Assembly (NCBI GenBank): GCA_903932505.1
Contig: CAIZGN010000628.1
Coordinates: 1-36,916, forward strand
Direction of reading: 5' to 3'
DNA length: 36,916 nucleotides
Source of the DNA: Candidatus Hydrogenedentota bacterium
Lineage (GTDB): Bacteria > Hydrogenedentota > Hydrogenedentia > Hydrogenedentales > CAIZGN01
Positions 17,061-24,733 of this stretch are shown piece by piece. Positions within the stretch are counted from its first letter, which is position 1; every line of letters starts with the position of its first letter. Under the pieces are notes generated by a model that worked only from the letters and a program-made list of their open reading frames with translations, did no database searches and was not told the DNA's origin. Made by a program: the position numbers and the translations under genes.

Positions 17061-17082
17061 TTCCCACGGTGGACCGTGGGAA
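17061..17082. repeat. REP-like palindrome
   Basis: TTCCCACGGT-gg-ACCGTGGGAA is a perfect 10-bp inverted repeat, preceded by GCA and followed by CGAG. Palindromes with TTCCCACG...CGTGGGAACGAG are scattered through many bacterial genomes. It lies in the divergent gap 45 bases before the oxidoreductase start and could also affect that leader. Confidence 0.6.
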
Positions 17083-17126
17083 CGAGAAGCAAGTAGGATG
17101 TTTCCCTTTCTTACAGGAGCCCCGCC

Positions 17127-18491
17127 ATGAAAAACGAAGATATGCCAAACACCACTTCTCCGTCGCGCCGTCAGTTCATGGGAGGCGCGTTCGCGGCCGC
17201 CGCCCCCTTCATGATCGTGCCACGGCACGTCCTCGGCGGCGTTGGTCACACGCCCCCAAGCGAGAAACTCAACATCGCGGGTATCGGCGTGGGCGGACAA
17301 GGTGCCGGGGATCTCAACGAACTCCGCACCGAGAATATCGTGGCCTTGTGCGACGTGGACGAGCAACGCGCGGCGGAAACCTTCGCCCGATTTCCAAGCG
17401 CCAAGCGCTATCGCGATTTCCGAGAGATGCTCGACAAGGAAGAGAAGAATATCGACGCCGTCGTGGTGGCCACGCCGGACCACAATCACGCGGTGGCCAG
17501 CATGGCGGCCATCAAGCGGGGCAAGCACGTCTATTGCGAAAAGCCGTTGACCCGCACCGTATTCGAGGCCCGTGCCATCGCCAAGGCCGCCCGAGAGGCC
17601 AAAGTCGCCACGCAAATGGGCAATCAGGGCATGGCCTTCGAGGGGAATCGCCTCATCAACGAGTGGATTGCGGACGGGGCCATCGGCGCGGTACGCGAAG
17701 TGCATGTGTGGTCGGACCGGCCCACGCACAACGGCAAACTGTTCTGGGCCCAAGGCATCGAACGGCCCACGGACACGCCCCCCATCCCCGCCACGCTCGA
17801 CTGGAATCAGTGGCTCGGTCCCGCGCCGTTCCGCCCCTATCATCCCGCCTACGCTCCCTTTGTTTGGCGCGGCTGGTGGGATTTCGGATCGGGCGGTCTG
17901 GGTGACATGGGCATCCACAACATCGCCCCCATATTCTCGGCGCTCAACCTCGGCGCGCCTTCGAGCATCGATTCGAGCTCGACCTTGGTATTCAAAGAGT
18001 CAGTGCCGTTGGCCTCGACCGTGCATTACGAATTCCCCGCGCGCGGGGATAGGCCGTCCGTCCGCCTGCATTGGTATGACGGCGGAATGCTCCCCCCCCG
18101 GCCGGAGGAGCTGGAGAAGGGCCGGGAACTGAATCGCGAGGACGGAATTATCTTCGTGGGCGATCGCGGAAAGATCTTGGTGGAAGGGTGGGGAGGAAAC
18201 AATCCCATGCTGATTCCCGAATTGAAGATGAAGGATTACAAGCAGCCCCCGAAGACCTTACCCCGCTCCATCGGGCACCACAAGGAATGGATCGAGGCAT
18301 GCAAGGGCCGGGGCACGACACGCTCCAATTTCGATTTCGCAGGACCGCTCACCGAAGCGGTGCTGCTGGGCACGGTATCGGTTCGGACGGGCAAGCGCCT
18401 CCTCTGGGACGCGGAAAACCTGCGCGTCACCAATGTCCCGGAGGCCAACGACCTGCTGCATTACCAATATCGCGAGGGCTGGACCCTGTAG
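17127..18491 (+). CDS. Gfo/Idh/MocA-family oxidoreductase, Tat-exported
   Basis: A 454-residue NAD(P)-dependent oxidoreductase. A twin-arginine signal (SRRQFMGGAFAAAAPFMIV, residues about 13-31) sends the folded protein across the inner membrane. The Rossmann domain begins KLNIAGIGVGGQGAGDL, has a CDVDEQRA acidic turn and the motif CEKPLT with the family lysine K139. The C-terminal domain has WRGWWDFGSGGLGDMGIHN, a conserved segment with Asp and His near the active site. The family oxidises or rearranges sugars and related polyols; the substrate is unknown. AGGAG precedes ATG 17127. Such Tat-exported members are abundant in Planctomycetes and allied groups, which is one reason for the taxonomic guess. 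It stands alone between the divergent group and the methyltransferase. Confidence 0.92.
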   Translation: MKNEDMPNTTSPSRRQFMGGAFAAAAPFMIVPRHVLGGVGHTPPSEKLNIAGIGVGGQGAGDLNELRTENIVALCDVDEQRAAETFARFPSAKRYRDFREMLDKEEKNIDAVVVATPDHNHAVASMAAIKRGKHVYCEKPLTRTVFEARAIAKAAREAKVATQMGNQGMAFEGNRLINEWIADGAIGAVREVHVWSDRPTHNGKLFWAQGIERPTDTPPIPATLDWNQWLGPAPFRPYHPAYAPFVWRGWWDFGSGGLGDMGIHNIAPIFSALNLGAPSSIDSSSTLVFKESVPLASTVHYEFPARGDRPSVRLHWYDGGMLPPRPEELEKGRELNREDGIIFVGDRGKILVEGWGGNNPMLIPELKMKDYKQPPKTLPRSIGHHKEWIEACKGRGTTRSNFDFAGPLTEAVLLGTVSVRTGKRLLWDAENLRVTNVPEANDLLHYQYREGWTL

Positions 18492-18528
18492 GCCAAGAGG
18501 CCATCAATTCTGTTCGCAGACAAGAAAA

Positions 18529-18558
18529 TTGGCGGAAAATCGGCGGACGTGGTAAGCT
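18529..18558 (+). promoter_or_regulatory. Weak promoter candidate for the methyltransferase-TPR gene
   Basis: TTGGCG (18529-18534) and TAAGCT (18553-18558) with an 18-base spacer, about 35 bases before the ATG at 18594. Matches are only moderate. Confidence 0.25.
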
Positions 18559-18593
18559 AGGCGCGGCCATGGGGCCTTGGAGAGGAACGCGTT

Positions 18594-19529
18594 ATGCCCG
18601 TAAGCACGTCTGTGCAGATTAGCCACTGTTTGGCGCATATCATTCACCTCAATCCGCGATCCGTGCTGGATGTGGGTTGCGGTTTCGGTATGTGGGGCTT
18701 TCTCTGTCGCATGTACCTCGACGCGGGAGCGGAACGGGTGCTGCCGAAGGATTGGCAGGTGCGGGTCGATGGTATTGAGTATTTCGAGCCGTACATCCTT
18801 GACCATCAACGCTCCCTCTATGACCATATTACCATCGGAGACATCCGAGATCTGGCACCGAAGGTCGGCGAGTATGACCTCATTATCGCCGGGGATGTCA
18901 TTGAGCATCTGGACAAGGACGATGGGAAGCGGGTCATCGCGCAGTTATACGCAAAGGCCCGCCGTGCGCTCCTTATCAATATCCCGCTGGGTTTGGGTTG
19001 GGATCACCCCGAGGCCCACGGCAATCCCGGCGAGCTCCACCGAAGCCAGTGGTATGTGGAGGACTTCTTGCCGTATCCCTCAGTGCATATGCCGTTTCGC
19101 CTGCCCTGCGGCGATTATGGCGTGTTCTATCTGCCCAAAGATGTCTCCCCCGAAGACCGCGCGTCCGCGCTGCTTGGAGCCGCCGAACATGCGGACGGAA
19201 AAGGCGCGTTGGCAGAGGCGGCGGGATACCTGCGCGAGGCGCGGGCTATCGCGCCGACCTTTCGCGACCCCTTGTATTATCTCGCCGACATTCTCGTCCG
19301 CATGAACGCGGTCGAAGAGGCCGTGACGCTCTTCCGAGAGGCCGTGAAAGCCGACCCCAACGATCACGATGCCGCGCTTTTTCTAGCGCGACTCCTGACG
19401 GCGCGCGCACGCAGTGGCGATGCCGGAGCCGGACGCGAGGCAGGCGAAACGCTGCGGACACTTCTGGCCGGGCAGGAAGTGCCGTTTGCATGTCGCACCA
19501 GCGCGCAGGAACTATTGGAACGTCTGTAG
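18594..19529 (+). CDS. SAM-dependent methyltransferase with C-terminal TPR repeats
   Basis: A 311-residue fusion. Residues about 20-150 are a class I methyltransferase: motif I VLDVGCGFGMWGF, an acidic residue after the second strand in VDGIEYFEPY, and motif IV-like YDLIIAGDVIEHLDKDDG. Residues about 195-310 are helical hairpins of TPR type (ALAEAAGYLREARAIAPTFRDPLYYLADILVRMNAVEEAVTLFREAVKADPNDHDAALFLARLL), which usually hold a protein or peptide partner. The acceptor is unknown; small-molecule or protein methylation are both possible. GGAGAGG precedes the ATG. It reads in the same direction as the next genes, with a 50-base gap. Confidence 0.85.
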   Translation: MPVSTSVQISHCLAHIIHLNPRSVLDVGCGFGMWGFLCRMYLDAGAERVLPKDWQVRVDGIEYFEPYILDHQRSLYDHITIGDIRDLAPKVGEYDLIIAGDVIEHLDKDDGKRVIAQLYAKARRALLINIPLGLGWDHPEAHGNPGELHRSQWYVEDFLPYPSVHMPFRLPCGDYGVFYLPKDVSPEDRASALLGAAEHADGKGALAEAAGYLREARAIAPTFRDPLYYLADILVRMNAVEEAVTLFREAVKADPNDHDAALFLARLLTARARSGDAGAGREAGETLRTLLAGQEVPFACRTSAQELLERL

Positions 19530-19579
19530 ACAACAAGCCGACAGCGTCCAGCGGGACGCCGTCTTCTGGATGATCACAC

Positions 19580-20446
19580 ATGAATGAGGCACAGTATCCG
19601 TTCGAAAACCATTTCCTAGACCTCGGCGGTATCGAGTATCACTATCTCGACGAGGGCGAAGGGTCGCCTGTGGTCATGCTGCATGGCAACCCCACCTGGT
19701 CGTTCTATTACCGCAATCTTGTGCTCGCCCTGCGCGAGACGCACCGTTGCATTGTGCCCGACCATGTTGGTTGCGGGCTTTCGGACAAGCCGGACGACGC
19801 GCAGTATCCATACACGCTATCGCGGCGGGTGGACGACCTGGAAACCCTGCTGGACAAGCTGGGCGTACGCGAGAACATCACTCTCGTGGTGCACGACTGG
19901 GGCGGCATGATTGGCATGGCCTTCGCCGCGCGACATCCCGAACGCATTTCGCGGTTTGTCATCATGAACACCGCCTGCGGGCCACTGCCCGAAAGCAAGC
20001 GATTCCCACGCGCACTTGCGCTCGTGCGCACCCCCCTGGGCGCGTTTCTGGTGCGCCGACTCAACGCCTTCGCCCGGGTAGCCTCGCACGTGTGCTGTAC
20101 GCGCAGGAAAATGAACAAGGAATTACGCGACGCCTACTGTCGACCCTACGACTCCTATGAAAACCGGATCGCGACCTTGCGCTTCGTAGAGGACATCCCC
20201 CTCTTCCCCACCGACCCCAGTTATGCCATCGTGGCGCATGTCGCCCAATGCGCGGGGCTCTTTCAGGACCGTCCCATGCTGATCGGCTGGGGAATGCGTG
20301 ATTTCGTGTTCAGTCACCACTTTCTCGAGGACTGGCAACGCCGTTACCCGAAAGCGCAGGTACACCGGTTCAATGATTGCGGCCACTACGTCCTCGAGGA
20401 CGCCGCCGAGGAACTTATCCCGCTCATAACGGCTTTCATCGCTTAG
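19580..20446 (+). CDS. Alpha/beta hydrolase of the haloalkane dehalogenase / OleB type
   Basis: A 288-residue alpha/beta hydrolase. HGNPTWSFYYRNL forms the oxyanion loop. The nucleophile elbow is VVHDWGGMIG with Asp D106, not Ser. The acid is probably D241 (WGMRDFVF) and the base H269 (GHYVLED). An Asp nucleophile in HDWGG is typical of haloalkane dehalogenases and of OleB, the beta-lactone decarboxylase of long-chain olefin synthesis; the wording PDHVGCGLSDKPDDAQYPYTL is especially OleB-like. No oleA, oleC or oleD lies in this window, so the reaction is unsettled. No signal peptide. It is followed 47 bases later by a class III aminotransferase. Confidence 0.87.
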   Translation: MNEAQYPFENHFLDLGGIEYHYLDEGEGSPVVMLHGNPTWSFYYRNLVLALRETHRCIVPDHVGCGLSDKPDDAQYPYTLSRRVDDLETLLDKLGVRENITLVVHDWGGMIGMAFAARHPERISRFVIMNTACGPLPESKRFPRALALVRTPLGAFLVRRLNAFARVASHVCCTRRKMNKELRDAYCRPYDSYENRIATLRFVEDIPLFPTDPSYAIVAHVAQCAGLFQDRPMLIGWGMRDFVFSHHFLEDWQRRYPKAQVHRFNDCGHYVLEDAAEELIPLITAFIA

Positions 20447-20493
20447 GTAGGCCTATTAAAACTCTTCAAAAATCTCCCCTTGGAGGAAGCATC

Positions 20494-21864
20494 ATGGCAA
20501 CCAGAGAATTTCCGCTGGTACCCCGCGCGGTGCAGGAAGTCCATACGGCGCACCGCACCATTGGCACCCCGATCCCGGTTCCGGAATCGATTCCCCTGCT
20601 CCAACACCTGCGCGCAGCCGAACCCCGGAGTATGGGCGGGCAGCCACCAGTGCTTTGGGATCATGGACAAGGCTTTATCGTGGGCGACAAATGGGGAAAC
20701 CGCTGGATCGATTTTTCAAGCGGGGTCTTGGTGACCGCCAGCGGACACGGCCACCCCAAAATTGTGGCGGCCATCGAAGGCATGGCCCGGCAGGGGTTGT
20801 ACCACGCCTATGGCTTCCCCACAGAGATTCGCGCGCAACTCATAGACGCCCTGCAAGCGCGGTTGCCCGAGCCGCTGGCCCGGGTCTTTCTGTTGACCAC
20901 CGGCTCCGAAGCCACCGAATGTTGCATCAAGCTTGCGCGCACACGCGGCCTGGCCTTGGGTGGACCGAAGAAAAGTGTGTTCATCACCTTCGACCATGCC
21001 TTTCACGGGCGCACGATGGGTGCCCAGTGGGCAGGGGGAATTCCCGGACTCAAGACCTGGCTGGGCGACCCAGACCCCCGTTTCGTCAATGTGCCCTTTC
21101 CCGATGGATTCCGCCAGAAAGACGTGTCCTTTGACGTGTTCGAGACCACGCTCGCCAAATTGGGGGTGGTTCCCGACAACGTGTGCGGCGTAATGAGCGA
21201 AACCTTTCAGGGCTGCAACGCCACTTTGATGCCCCCCGCCTATGCCCAGGCGCTGCGCCGCTGGTGCAATGCGCACAAGGCGCTCATGATTTTCGATGAA
21301 GTACAAGGCGCCTTTGGACGCACCGGCAAAATGTTCGCCTTCCAGCATCTGGATGTAGTACCTGACCTTGCCGCCTGCGGCAAAGGAATTTCAGGCGGCA
21401 TGCCACTTTCCGCCGTGCTGGGTACAGCCGAATTAATGGATATGTACGGTCCCGGCGAAATGACCAGCACCCATTCCGCAAATCCCGTCTGTGCGGCGGC
21501 GGCACTCGCCAACCTGGAAGTCATCCAGAGCGAAGGCCTTATTGAGAACGCCGCACGCCTTGATCCGGTGCTCAAAGCCGGAGCAGCCCGCATCGCCGAA
21601 GCCGCCAAGGGATCGCTGGGTGCGTGCAGTGCCGTCGGTCTTGTTGCGGCCCTTCAATTCGCCCAACCCGGCACCACCACCCCCTCGCCTGAACGCGCGT
21701 GGGAAGTCGTCAAACGCTGCGTCGAACGCGGACTCCTGCTCTTCTCCCCCGTGGGCGTGGGCGGCGGTGCCATCAAAATTTGCCCGCCACTGGGCATCAC
21801 CCGAGAAGCGCTCGAAGAGGGTTTGTCCGTCTTGGAGACCGTCGTGACCGAAACAGCCGAATAA
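20494..21864 (+). CDS. Class III PLP-dependent aminotransferase
   Basis: A 456-residue aminotransferase of the 4-aminobutyrate/acetylornithine type. FSSGVLVTASGHGHP near residue 73 is typical of the N-terminal part, TTGSEATECCIKLAR holds the cofactor phosphate, FHGRTMGA follows, D268 in MIFDEVQGAFGRTG pairs with the pyridine nitrogen, and K297 in ACGKGISGGMPLSA is the Schiff-base lysine. Substrate unknown: omega-amino acids, diamines or similar amines. ATG 20494 is used because GGAGG stands just upstream; the frame extending to 20377 overlaps the hydrolase gene and is not family-like. Same direction and close spacing suggest cotranscription with the hydrolase upstream and the membrane protein downstream. 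Confidence 0.93.
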   Translation: MATREFPLVPRAVQEVHTAHRTIGTPIPVPESIPLLQHLRAAEPRSMGGQPPVLWDHGQGFIVGDKWGNRWIDFSSGVLVTASGHGHPKIVAAIEGMARQGLYHAYGFPTEIRAQLIDALQARLPEPLARVFLLTTGSEATECCIKLARTRGLALGGPKKSVFITFDHAFHGRTMGAQWAGGIPGLKTWLGDPDPRFVNVPFPDGFRQKDVSFDVFETTLAKLGVVPDNVCGVMSETFQGCNATLMPPAYAQALRRWCNAHKALMIFDEVQGAFGRTGKMFAFQHLDVVPDLAACGKGISGGMPLSAVLGTAELMDMYGPGEMTSTHSANPVCAAAALANLEVIQSEGLIENAARLDPVLKAGAARIAEAAKGSLGACSAVGLVAALQFAQPGTTTPSPERAWEVVKRCVERGLLLFSPVGVGGGAIKICPPLGITREALEEGLSVLETVVTETAE

Positions 21865-21879
21865 CTCGGCGGAAAAAAC

Positions 21880-22371
21880 ATGGACACAACCGTTCCCACC
21901 AACAACCCCTGGCGCTGGCCCACTGTAGCCTTGTGGGCGCTCTTCTTCATCGCCGGACTTCTGCCCGACGAAACATTTGAAGCCCTTCGAATCGTATCCG
22001 GTGTGGTGACCGCCCGCGCCGCGATCAACTCCCCCTGGGTATTGCCCCTCGCACAATGCGCCTTCCTCTTCCATTTCGTTCTCGGGGCCTGTCAACGCGC
22101 AAGAATACACCCCCACCAAGCAAGCGCCAAAGCCCTACAGATCGCCATCCTCGCGCTCATCGCCTTCCTGCCCGTTGAACTCAGCCAGCTCCTGAACATC
22201 CAACACAGCCCCATCCCCGAATTGCGCATGTTCTACTGCGCCATCGCCATCATCAAGGCCAGTACCTGGCTATATCTCTTTCAACTCATCGCCCGCTACC
22301 ACCTGCAAGGGCCCCAAGTGCTGCGCGCCCTCTGGGTCATTTTCCCCAGCGCACGACACCCCCATCCCTAG
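21880..22371 (+). CDS. Small integral membrane protein, function unknown
   Basis: A 163-residue protein with four hydrophobic segments, roughly at residues 14-28, 52-70, 84-104 and 115-140, joined by short basic loops. No known family is recognised. It starts 15 bases after the aminotransferase stop, with only a weak purine-rich ribosome site (GGAAAAAA). It ends about 70 bases before tRNA-Ala. Pro- and His-rich at the C-terminus. It is real by position, hydrophobic pattern and codon use rather than by homology. Confidence 0.65.
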   Translation: MDTTVPTNNPWRWPTVALWALFFIAGLLPDETFEALRIVSGVVTARAAINSPWVLPLAQCAFLFHFVLGACQRARIHPHQASAKALQIAILALIAFLPVELSQLLNIQHSPIPELRMFYCAIAIIKASTWLYLFQLIARYHLQGPQVLRALWVIFPSARHPHP

Positions 22372-22400
22372 CCCACCCACTCATCGAACAAATCACGAAT

Positions 22401-22430
22401 TTGACTCCATTGGGCGATATTTGCTAGGAT
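22401..22430 (+). promoter_or_regulatory. Promoter of tRNA-Ala
   Basis: TTGACT (22401-22406), an 18-base spacer and TAGGAT (22425-22430) stand 10 bases before the mature tRNA 5' end. Confidence 0.6.
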
Positions 22431-22440
22431 TCCCCGCGTT

Positions 22441-22518
<78 letters not shown>

Positions 22519-22528
22519 CGAAAGCCTT

Positions 22529-22566
22529 GCCGCCCAATGGGTTATGAAAACAGCCTCTTGGGCGGC
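22529..22566 (+). terminator. Hairpin just inside attL, possible replacement tRNA terminator
   Basis: GCCGCCCAA (22529-22537) pairs perfectly with TTGGGCGGC (22558-22566) around a 20-base loop, followed by TTTCCTTTG. It lies 12 bases after the tRNA. The element has separated the tRNA from its original terminator (29203-29255), and this hairpin could take over. The T-run is poor. Confidence 0.45.
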
Positions 22567-22583
22567 TTTCCTTTGCCTTGCGC

Positions 22584-22605
22584 CATGTGTCCCGTATGTG
22601 TCCCA
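22584..22605. repeat. Left arm-type repeat pair (2 x ATGTGTCCC)
   Basis: Two ATGTGTCCC units 11 bases apart, together a 22-bp sequence repeated exactly at 28981-29002 near the other end. The 11-base period puts both units on one face of the helix. Best read as integrase arm-binding sites 65 bases inside attL. Confidence 0.7.
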
Positions 22606-22677
22606 CCGCGCCGAAAAAACGGGATCGTATACCCGCGAAGTTTTCCCTATACTTTCGCCCGCCTGAACACGAAACGA

Positions 22678-22702
22678 CCCCGCGCTAAGGAAAAACGCGG
22701 GG
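22678..22702 (-). terminator. Possible terminator of the element's gene string
   Basis: CCCCGCG (22678-22684) pairs with CGCGGGG (22696-22702), 37 bases after the stop of the small-terminase-like gene. The minus-strand tail TCGTTTCG is only moderately T-rich. Confidence 0.45.
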
Positions 22703-22739
22703 CCGGGAAAAGGGGGCCGTGGTGGCCCGTGCGTGGGGG

Positions 22740-23147
22740 TTATGGTTTAGCCATGGCTTGCTCAAGAGCAAGGAGCCGGGTTTCGACTTCCACATGTGCC
22801 GCCAGTTTCAGGGCGGTATCTAGAATGCCCAAAGCCGCGCGAACGCGGACGGCCTCTGCGGCATTGCCGTCCCGCACAATGGCCCGCAAGACTTCCACGG
22901 CTTCAACCGCACCCGCTGAAAGCCCGCGTGTGGCTTCCCTCAGTGCGTCGCATTGCGCCATGGCCATGGCTTCGCGGAATGCGTCCGTGGACGCCCACCG
23001 ATACGCGGTTCGCTGTGGAATGTTCTCGGCCTTCGCGGCCTTGCGTATGTCGCCATGCTCGAATACGGCGTTTGCAAACTTGCGGATCTTGAGTTCTTGC
23101 GGGCCGCCTATCGGTGTGCCACTGGTTGCCATTTTCTTGGACTCCAT
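22740..23147 (-). CDS. Small-terminase-like helix-turn-helix protein
   Basis: About 135 residues from ATG 23147 (GAGG 9 bases upstream; ATG 23132 is an alternative). The segment [32 protein letters not shown] is a homeodomain-like HTH as in phage small terminase subunits of the phBC6A51 type. It is followed by long helices ([54 protein letters not shown]) that would oligomerise. In phages such a protein recognises DNA for packaging; in satellites a private copy redirects packaging. No large terminase is present, so it would have to work with a helper's. It follows the 103-residue gene by one base (TAG-A-ATG). It could instead be a transcription regulator. Confidence 0.65.
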   Translation of the reverse strand: MESKKMATSGTPIGGPQELKIRKFANAVFEHGDIRKAAKAENIPQRTAYRWASTDAFREAMAMAQCDALREATRGLSAGAVEAVEVLRAIVRDGNAAEAVRVRAALGILDTALKLAAHVEVETRLLALEQAMAKP

Positions 23148-23148
23148 T

Positions 23149-23460
23149 CTATCCAGCCTCAAGCGCTTGGGCGTTCGGGCCATGCGTGGGTATGGGTGGC
23201 GTTACGTTCGTGCCTTGTGGGGCAACGTGGGCGGTTTCTTGGGTATCCACGCGCCGCCAATGGCCGTTTGCGTCCCGTTGCCAGTCTTCAAACAAGCGCC
23301 GCGCCTCTTCGGGTGGAGCCGGGTCCGCTGCCACAAGTTCGGCGATTGCATCCAGCAGCTCATCGTCGGTCATCGAGCGATACGGATTCTTCGCGGTCTC
23401 GACCGTCGCGAGTCTGGTTTCAAGCTCGTTCAACCGTTTTTCCAATTGAGCGTGCGTCAT
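23149..23460 (-). CDS. Small coiled-coil protein of the element, function unknown
   Basis: 103 residues from ATG 23460, one base after the stop of the 73-residue gene (TAA-C-ATG). It starts MTHAQLEKRLNELETRLATVE, a short coiled coil, followed by SMTDDELLDAIAELVAADP and a Pro-rich, low-complexity tail (HVAPQGTNVTPPIPTHGP). A frame open up to 23541 gives a longer N-terminus that overlaps the upstream gene and is rejected. No known family. Its place directly before the small-terminase-like gene suggests a packaging or DNA-binding partner role (inference). Confidence 0.65.
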   Translation of the reverse strand: MTHAQLEKRLNELETRLATVETAKNPYRSMTDDELLDAIAELVAADPAPPEEARRLFEDWQRDANGHWRRVDTQETAHVAPQGTNVTPPIPTHGPNAQALEAG

Positions 23461-23461
23461 G

Positions 23462-23683
23462 TTACGCGCTGAAGAGACTGGACAGGTCGGCCAGTCCGCG
23501 CGACTCACAAAGCACAACCAAACTGTCGCTGCATTCTGCACGCGCTCGGGTGTTCACTGACTCGATTTCTGCGGTGGTCAATCCGAGCTCGCGCATGATG
23601 TCCTCGTTTTGCATGGTGAGGTAGCTGTTGAACCGTGGTCCTTGCGGCAATACTGCCATTCTGCTTGAATCATTTCGTTGCAT
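23462..23683 (-). CDS. Small protein of the element, function unknown
   Basis: 73 residues from ATG 23683, with AAAGGA 5 bases upstream. The middle (MQNEDIMRELGLTTAEIESVNTRARAECSDSL) is helical and resembles phage head-morphogenesis or assembly helper peptides only in general style; no family is recognised. Tightly coupled to the following 103-residue gene. A 34-base gap separates it from the 79-residue gene before it. Confidence 0.55.
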   Translation of the reverse strand: MQRNDSSRMAVLPQGPRFNSYLTMQNEDIMRELGLTTAEIESVNTRARAECSDSLVVLCESRGLADLSSLFSA

Positions 23684-23717
23684 GGTGTTCCTTTCGTTTT
23701 GGCCGTGTGGCCGATTG

Positions 23718-23957
23718 TTATTTCATCAAGATCAACCGCGCTGCAGTGTTTGAGCCTTGCGCGGTATAGATGCTCGCTCTCAAAAAATCGTTCATATCCA
23801 ACTTTGTCGGTGGTTCCATTGCCGTGCCTGCGCCTGCATTGGCGTTTGGATGAGCCGGTGCGGACGTTGCCAGCGCCACGCCAGCGGATGCGCGAAGGTG
23901 CGTAATGGCCTGCCGATCCACCTCGGCCCTCAGAAAATCATTCATGGCGTCGTTCAT
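23718..23957 (-). CDS. 79-residue protein with a duplicated MNDFLRA motif
   Basis: It starts at ATG 23957, which overlaps the stop of the coiled-coil gene as ATGA. The sequence MNDFLRA occurs twice, at residues 5-11 and about 55-61, joined by an Ala/Pro-rich linker (SAPAHPNANAGAGTAMEPP). Short linear motifs repeated on a flexible linker suggest it binds a partner at two places (inference). No known family is recognised. Confidence 0.6.
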   Translation of the reverse strand: MNDAMNDFLRAEVDRQAITHLRASAGVALATSAPAHPNANAGAGTAMEPPTKLDMNDFLRASIYTAQGSNTAARLILMK

Positions 23958-24550
23958 GCGGCTTCCCCTTCGGTTTCCACTTGCTCGGGCCGGGGCGCCA
24001 CAAACAAATTGCCTTCGGTAATCCGAAAACGTTCGTCGAAGTCGGGCCGAAAACTTCCATTTAGCGTGTCCATGCGAACCGGGAACCGCTCGGCCCGCGA
24101 GATCGGCACGAGGGGGCTTCCCCATTCCCGGCAAAGCTCCTTGTGATCGGCGACGAGGGCGTTGTGCTGCTTGTAAGCCGCGTTTACCTCCTTGGCCAAT
24201 GTCCGGGCCCGCTCATAATGTCCAAGAAGCTCTTGGGCCTGCTCGCGGGCCTGCTCGCCTATCTTCGCGAGGTTGTCCGCGCAAACCGCCGCTGCGTGTG
24301 GAAGCGCGTCCAACCGGGCTTGCTTGAGTGCCGTTTCGATCAGGGGCAAGCGTTCGCGGGCTTGGCTAAGACCCACTTGGGCGGCGTCCAATGCTTTCCG
24401 CGCCTTGCCCTCGGAGGTGGTGTCGTCTTTGCCCACGGCAGCCGCCCAATCTTTTTGTGCCTGGGCTAGTCGGGCCTCAAGCCCTACCACTTCGCGTTGT
24501 TCGTCGGAAAGTCGACTTTCCAAACGCGATACCGTTTCGAGTGTGTTCAT
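23954..24550 (-). CDS. Coiled-coil protein of the element, function unknown
   Basis: 198 residues from ATG 24550 (AAAGG 6 bases upstream; a longer frame to 24595 has no such site). Residues 1-140 are almost continuous heptads (LETVSRLESRLSDEQREVVGLEARLAQAQKDW; ERLPLIETALKQARLDAL; AREQAQELLGHYERARTLAKEVNAAYKQHN). The last 50 residues are less regular (GSPLVPISRAERFPVRMDTLNGSF). Scaffold- or head-assembly-like proteins look like this, but nothing specific is recognised. It lies downstream of the primase-polymerase gene, across the repeat cluster proposed as an origin. Confidence 0.65.
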   Translation of the reverse strand: MNTLETVSRLESRLSDEQREVVGLEARLAQAQKDWAAAVGKDDTTSEGKARKALDAAQVGLSQARERLPLIETALKQARLDALPHAAAVCADNLAKIGEQAREQAQELLGHYERARTLAKEVNAAYKQHNALVADHKELCREWGSPLVPISRAERFPVRMDTLNGSFRPDFDERFRITEGNLFVAPRPEQVETEGEAA

Positions 24551-24614
24551 GTTCTGCCTTTCGTGGGCTTCCGCCCGGTTCCGTTTTCCGCCCATATTGT
24601 TGGTGGTGTTGGTT

Positions 24615-24733
24615 GACTGACGGACGGAAACGGAAGTACCCCCCCTATAGGGGTACTTTCCGTCAGTCCTTCAGTCACTTGTAGGTGAAGGACGTGAAGT
24701 ATTTCCTTCACCTTTCCGTCAGTTCCTTCAGTC
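24615..24733. repeat. Repeat cluster after the primase gene: candidate replication origin
   Basis: Inverted repeat GACTGACGGA (24615-24624) / TCCGTCAGTC (24659-24668) encloses a second palindrome AAGTACCCC (24634-24642) / GGGGTACTT (24650-24658). A separate palindrome AGGTGAAGGA (24683-24692) / TCCTTCACCT (24704-24713) follows. A direct repeat of about 21 bases, CTTTCCGTCAGT(T)CCTTCAGTC, occurs at 24656-24676 and 24712-24733, overlapping the primase stop codon. Iterons and dyads at the 3' end of a rep/primase gene are the usual place for satellite origins. Confidence 0.6.

Noticed and set aside
17004-17918. 304-codon minus-strand frame opposite the oxidoreductase
   Set aside because: Antisense to the Rossmann domain of the Gfo/Idh/MocA gene; Gly/Arg/His-rich with no domain.
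22537-23472. 311-codon plus-strand frame inside the element
   Set aside because: The minus strand here has three tightly coupled genes with good starts; the plus frame is Arg/Ser-rich and matches nothing.
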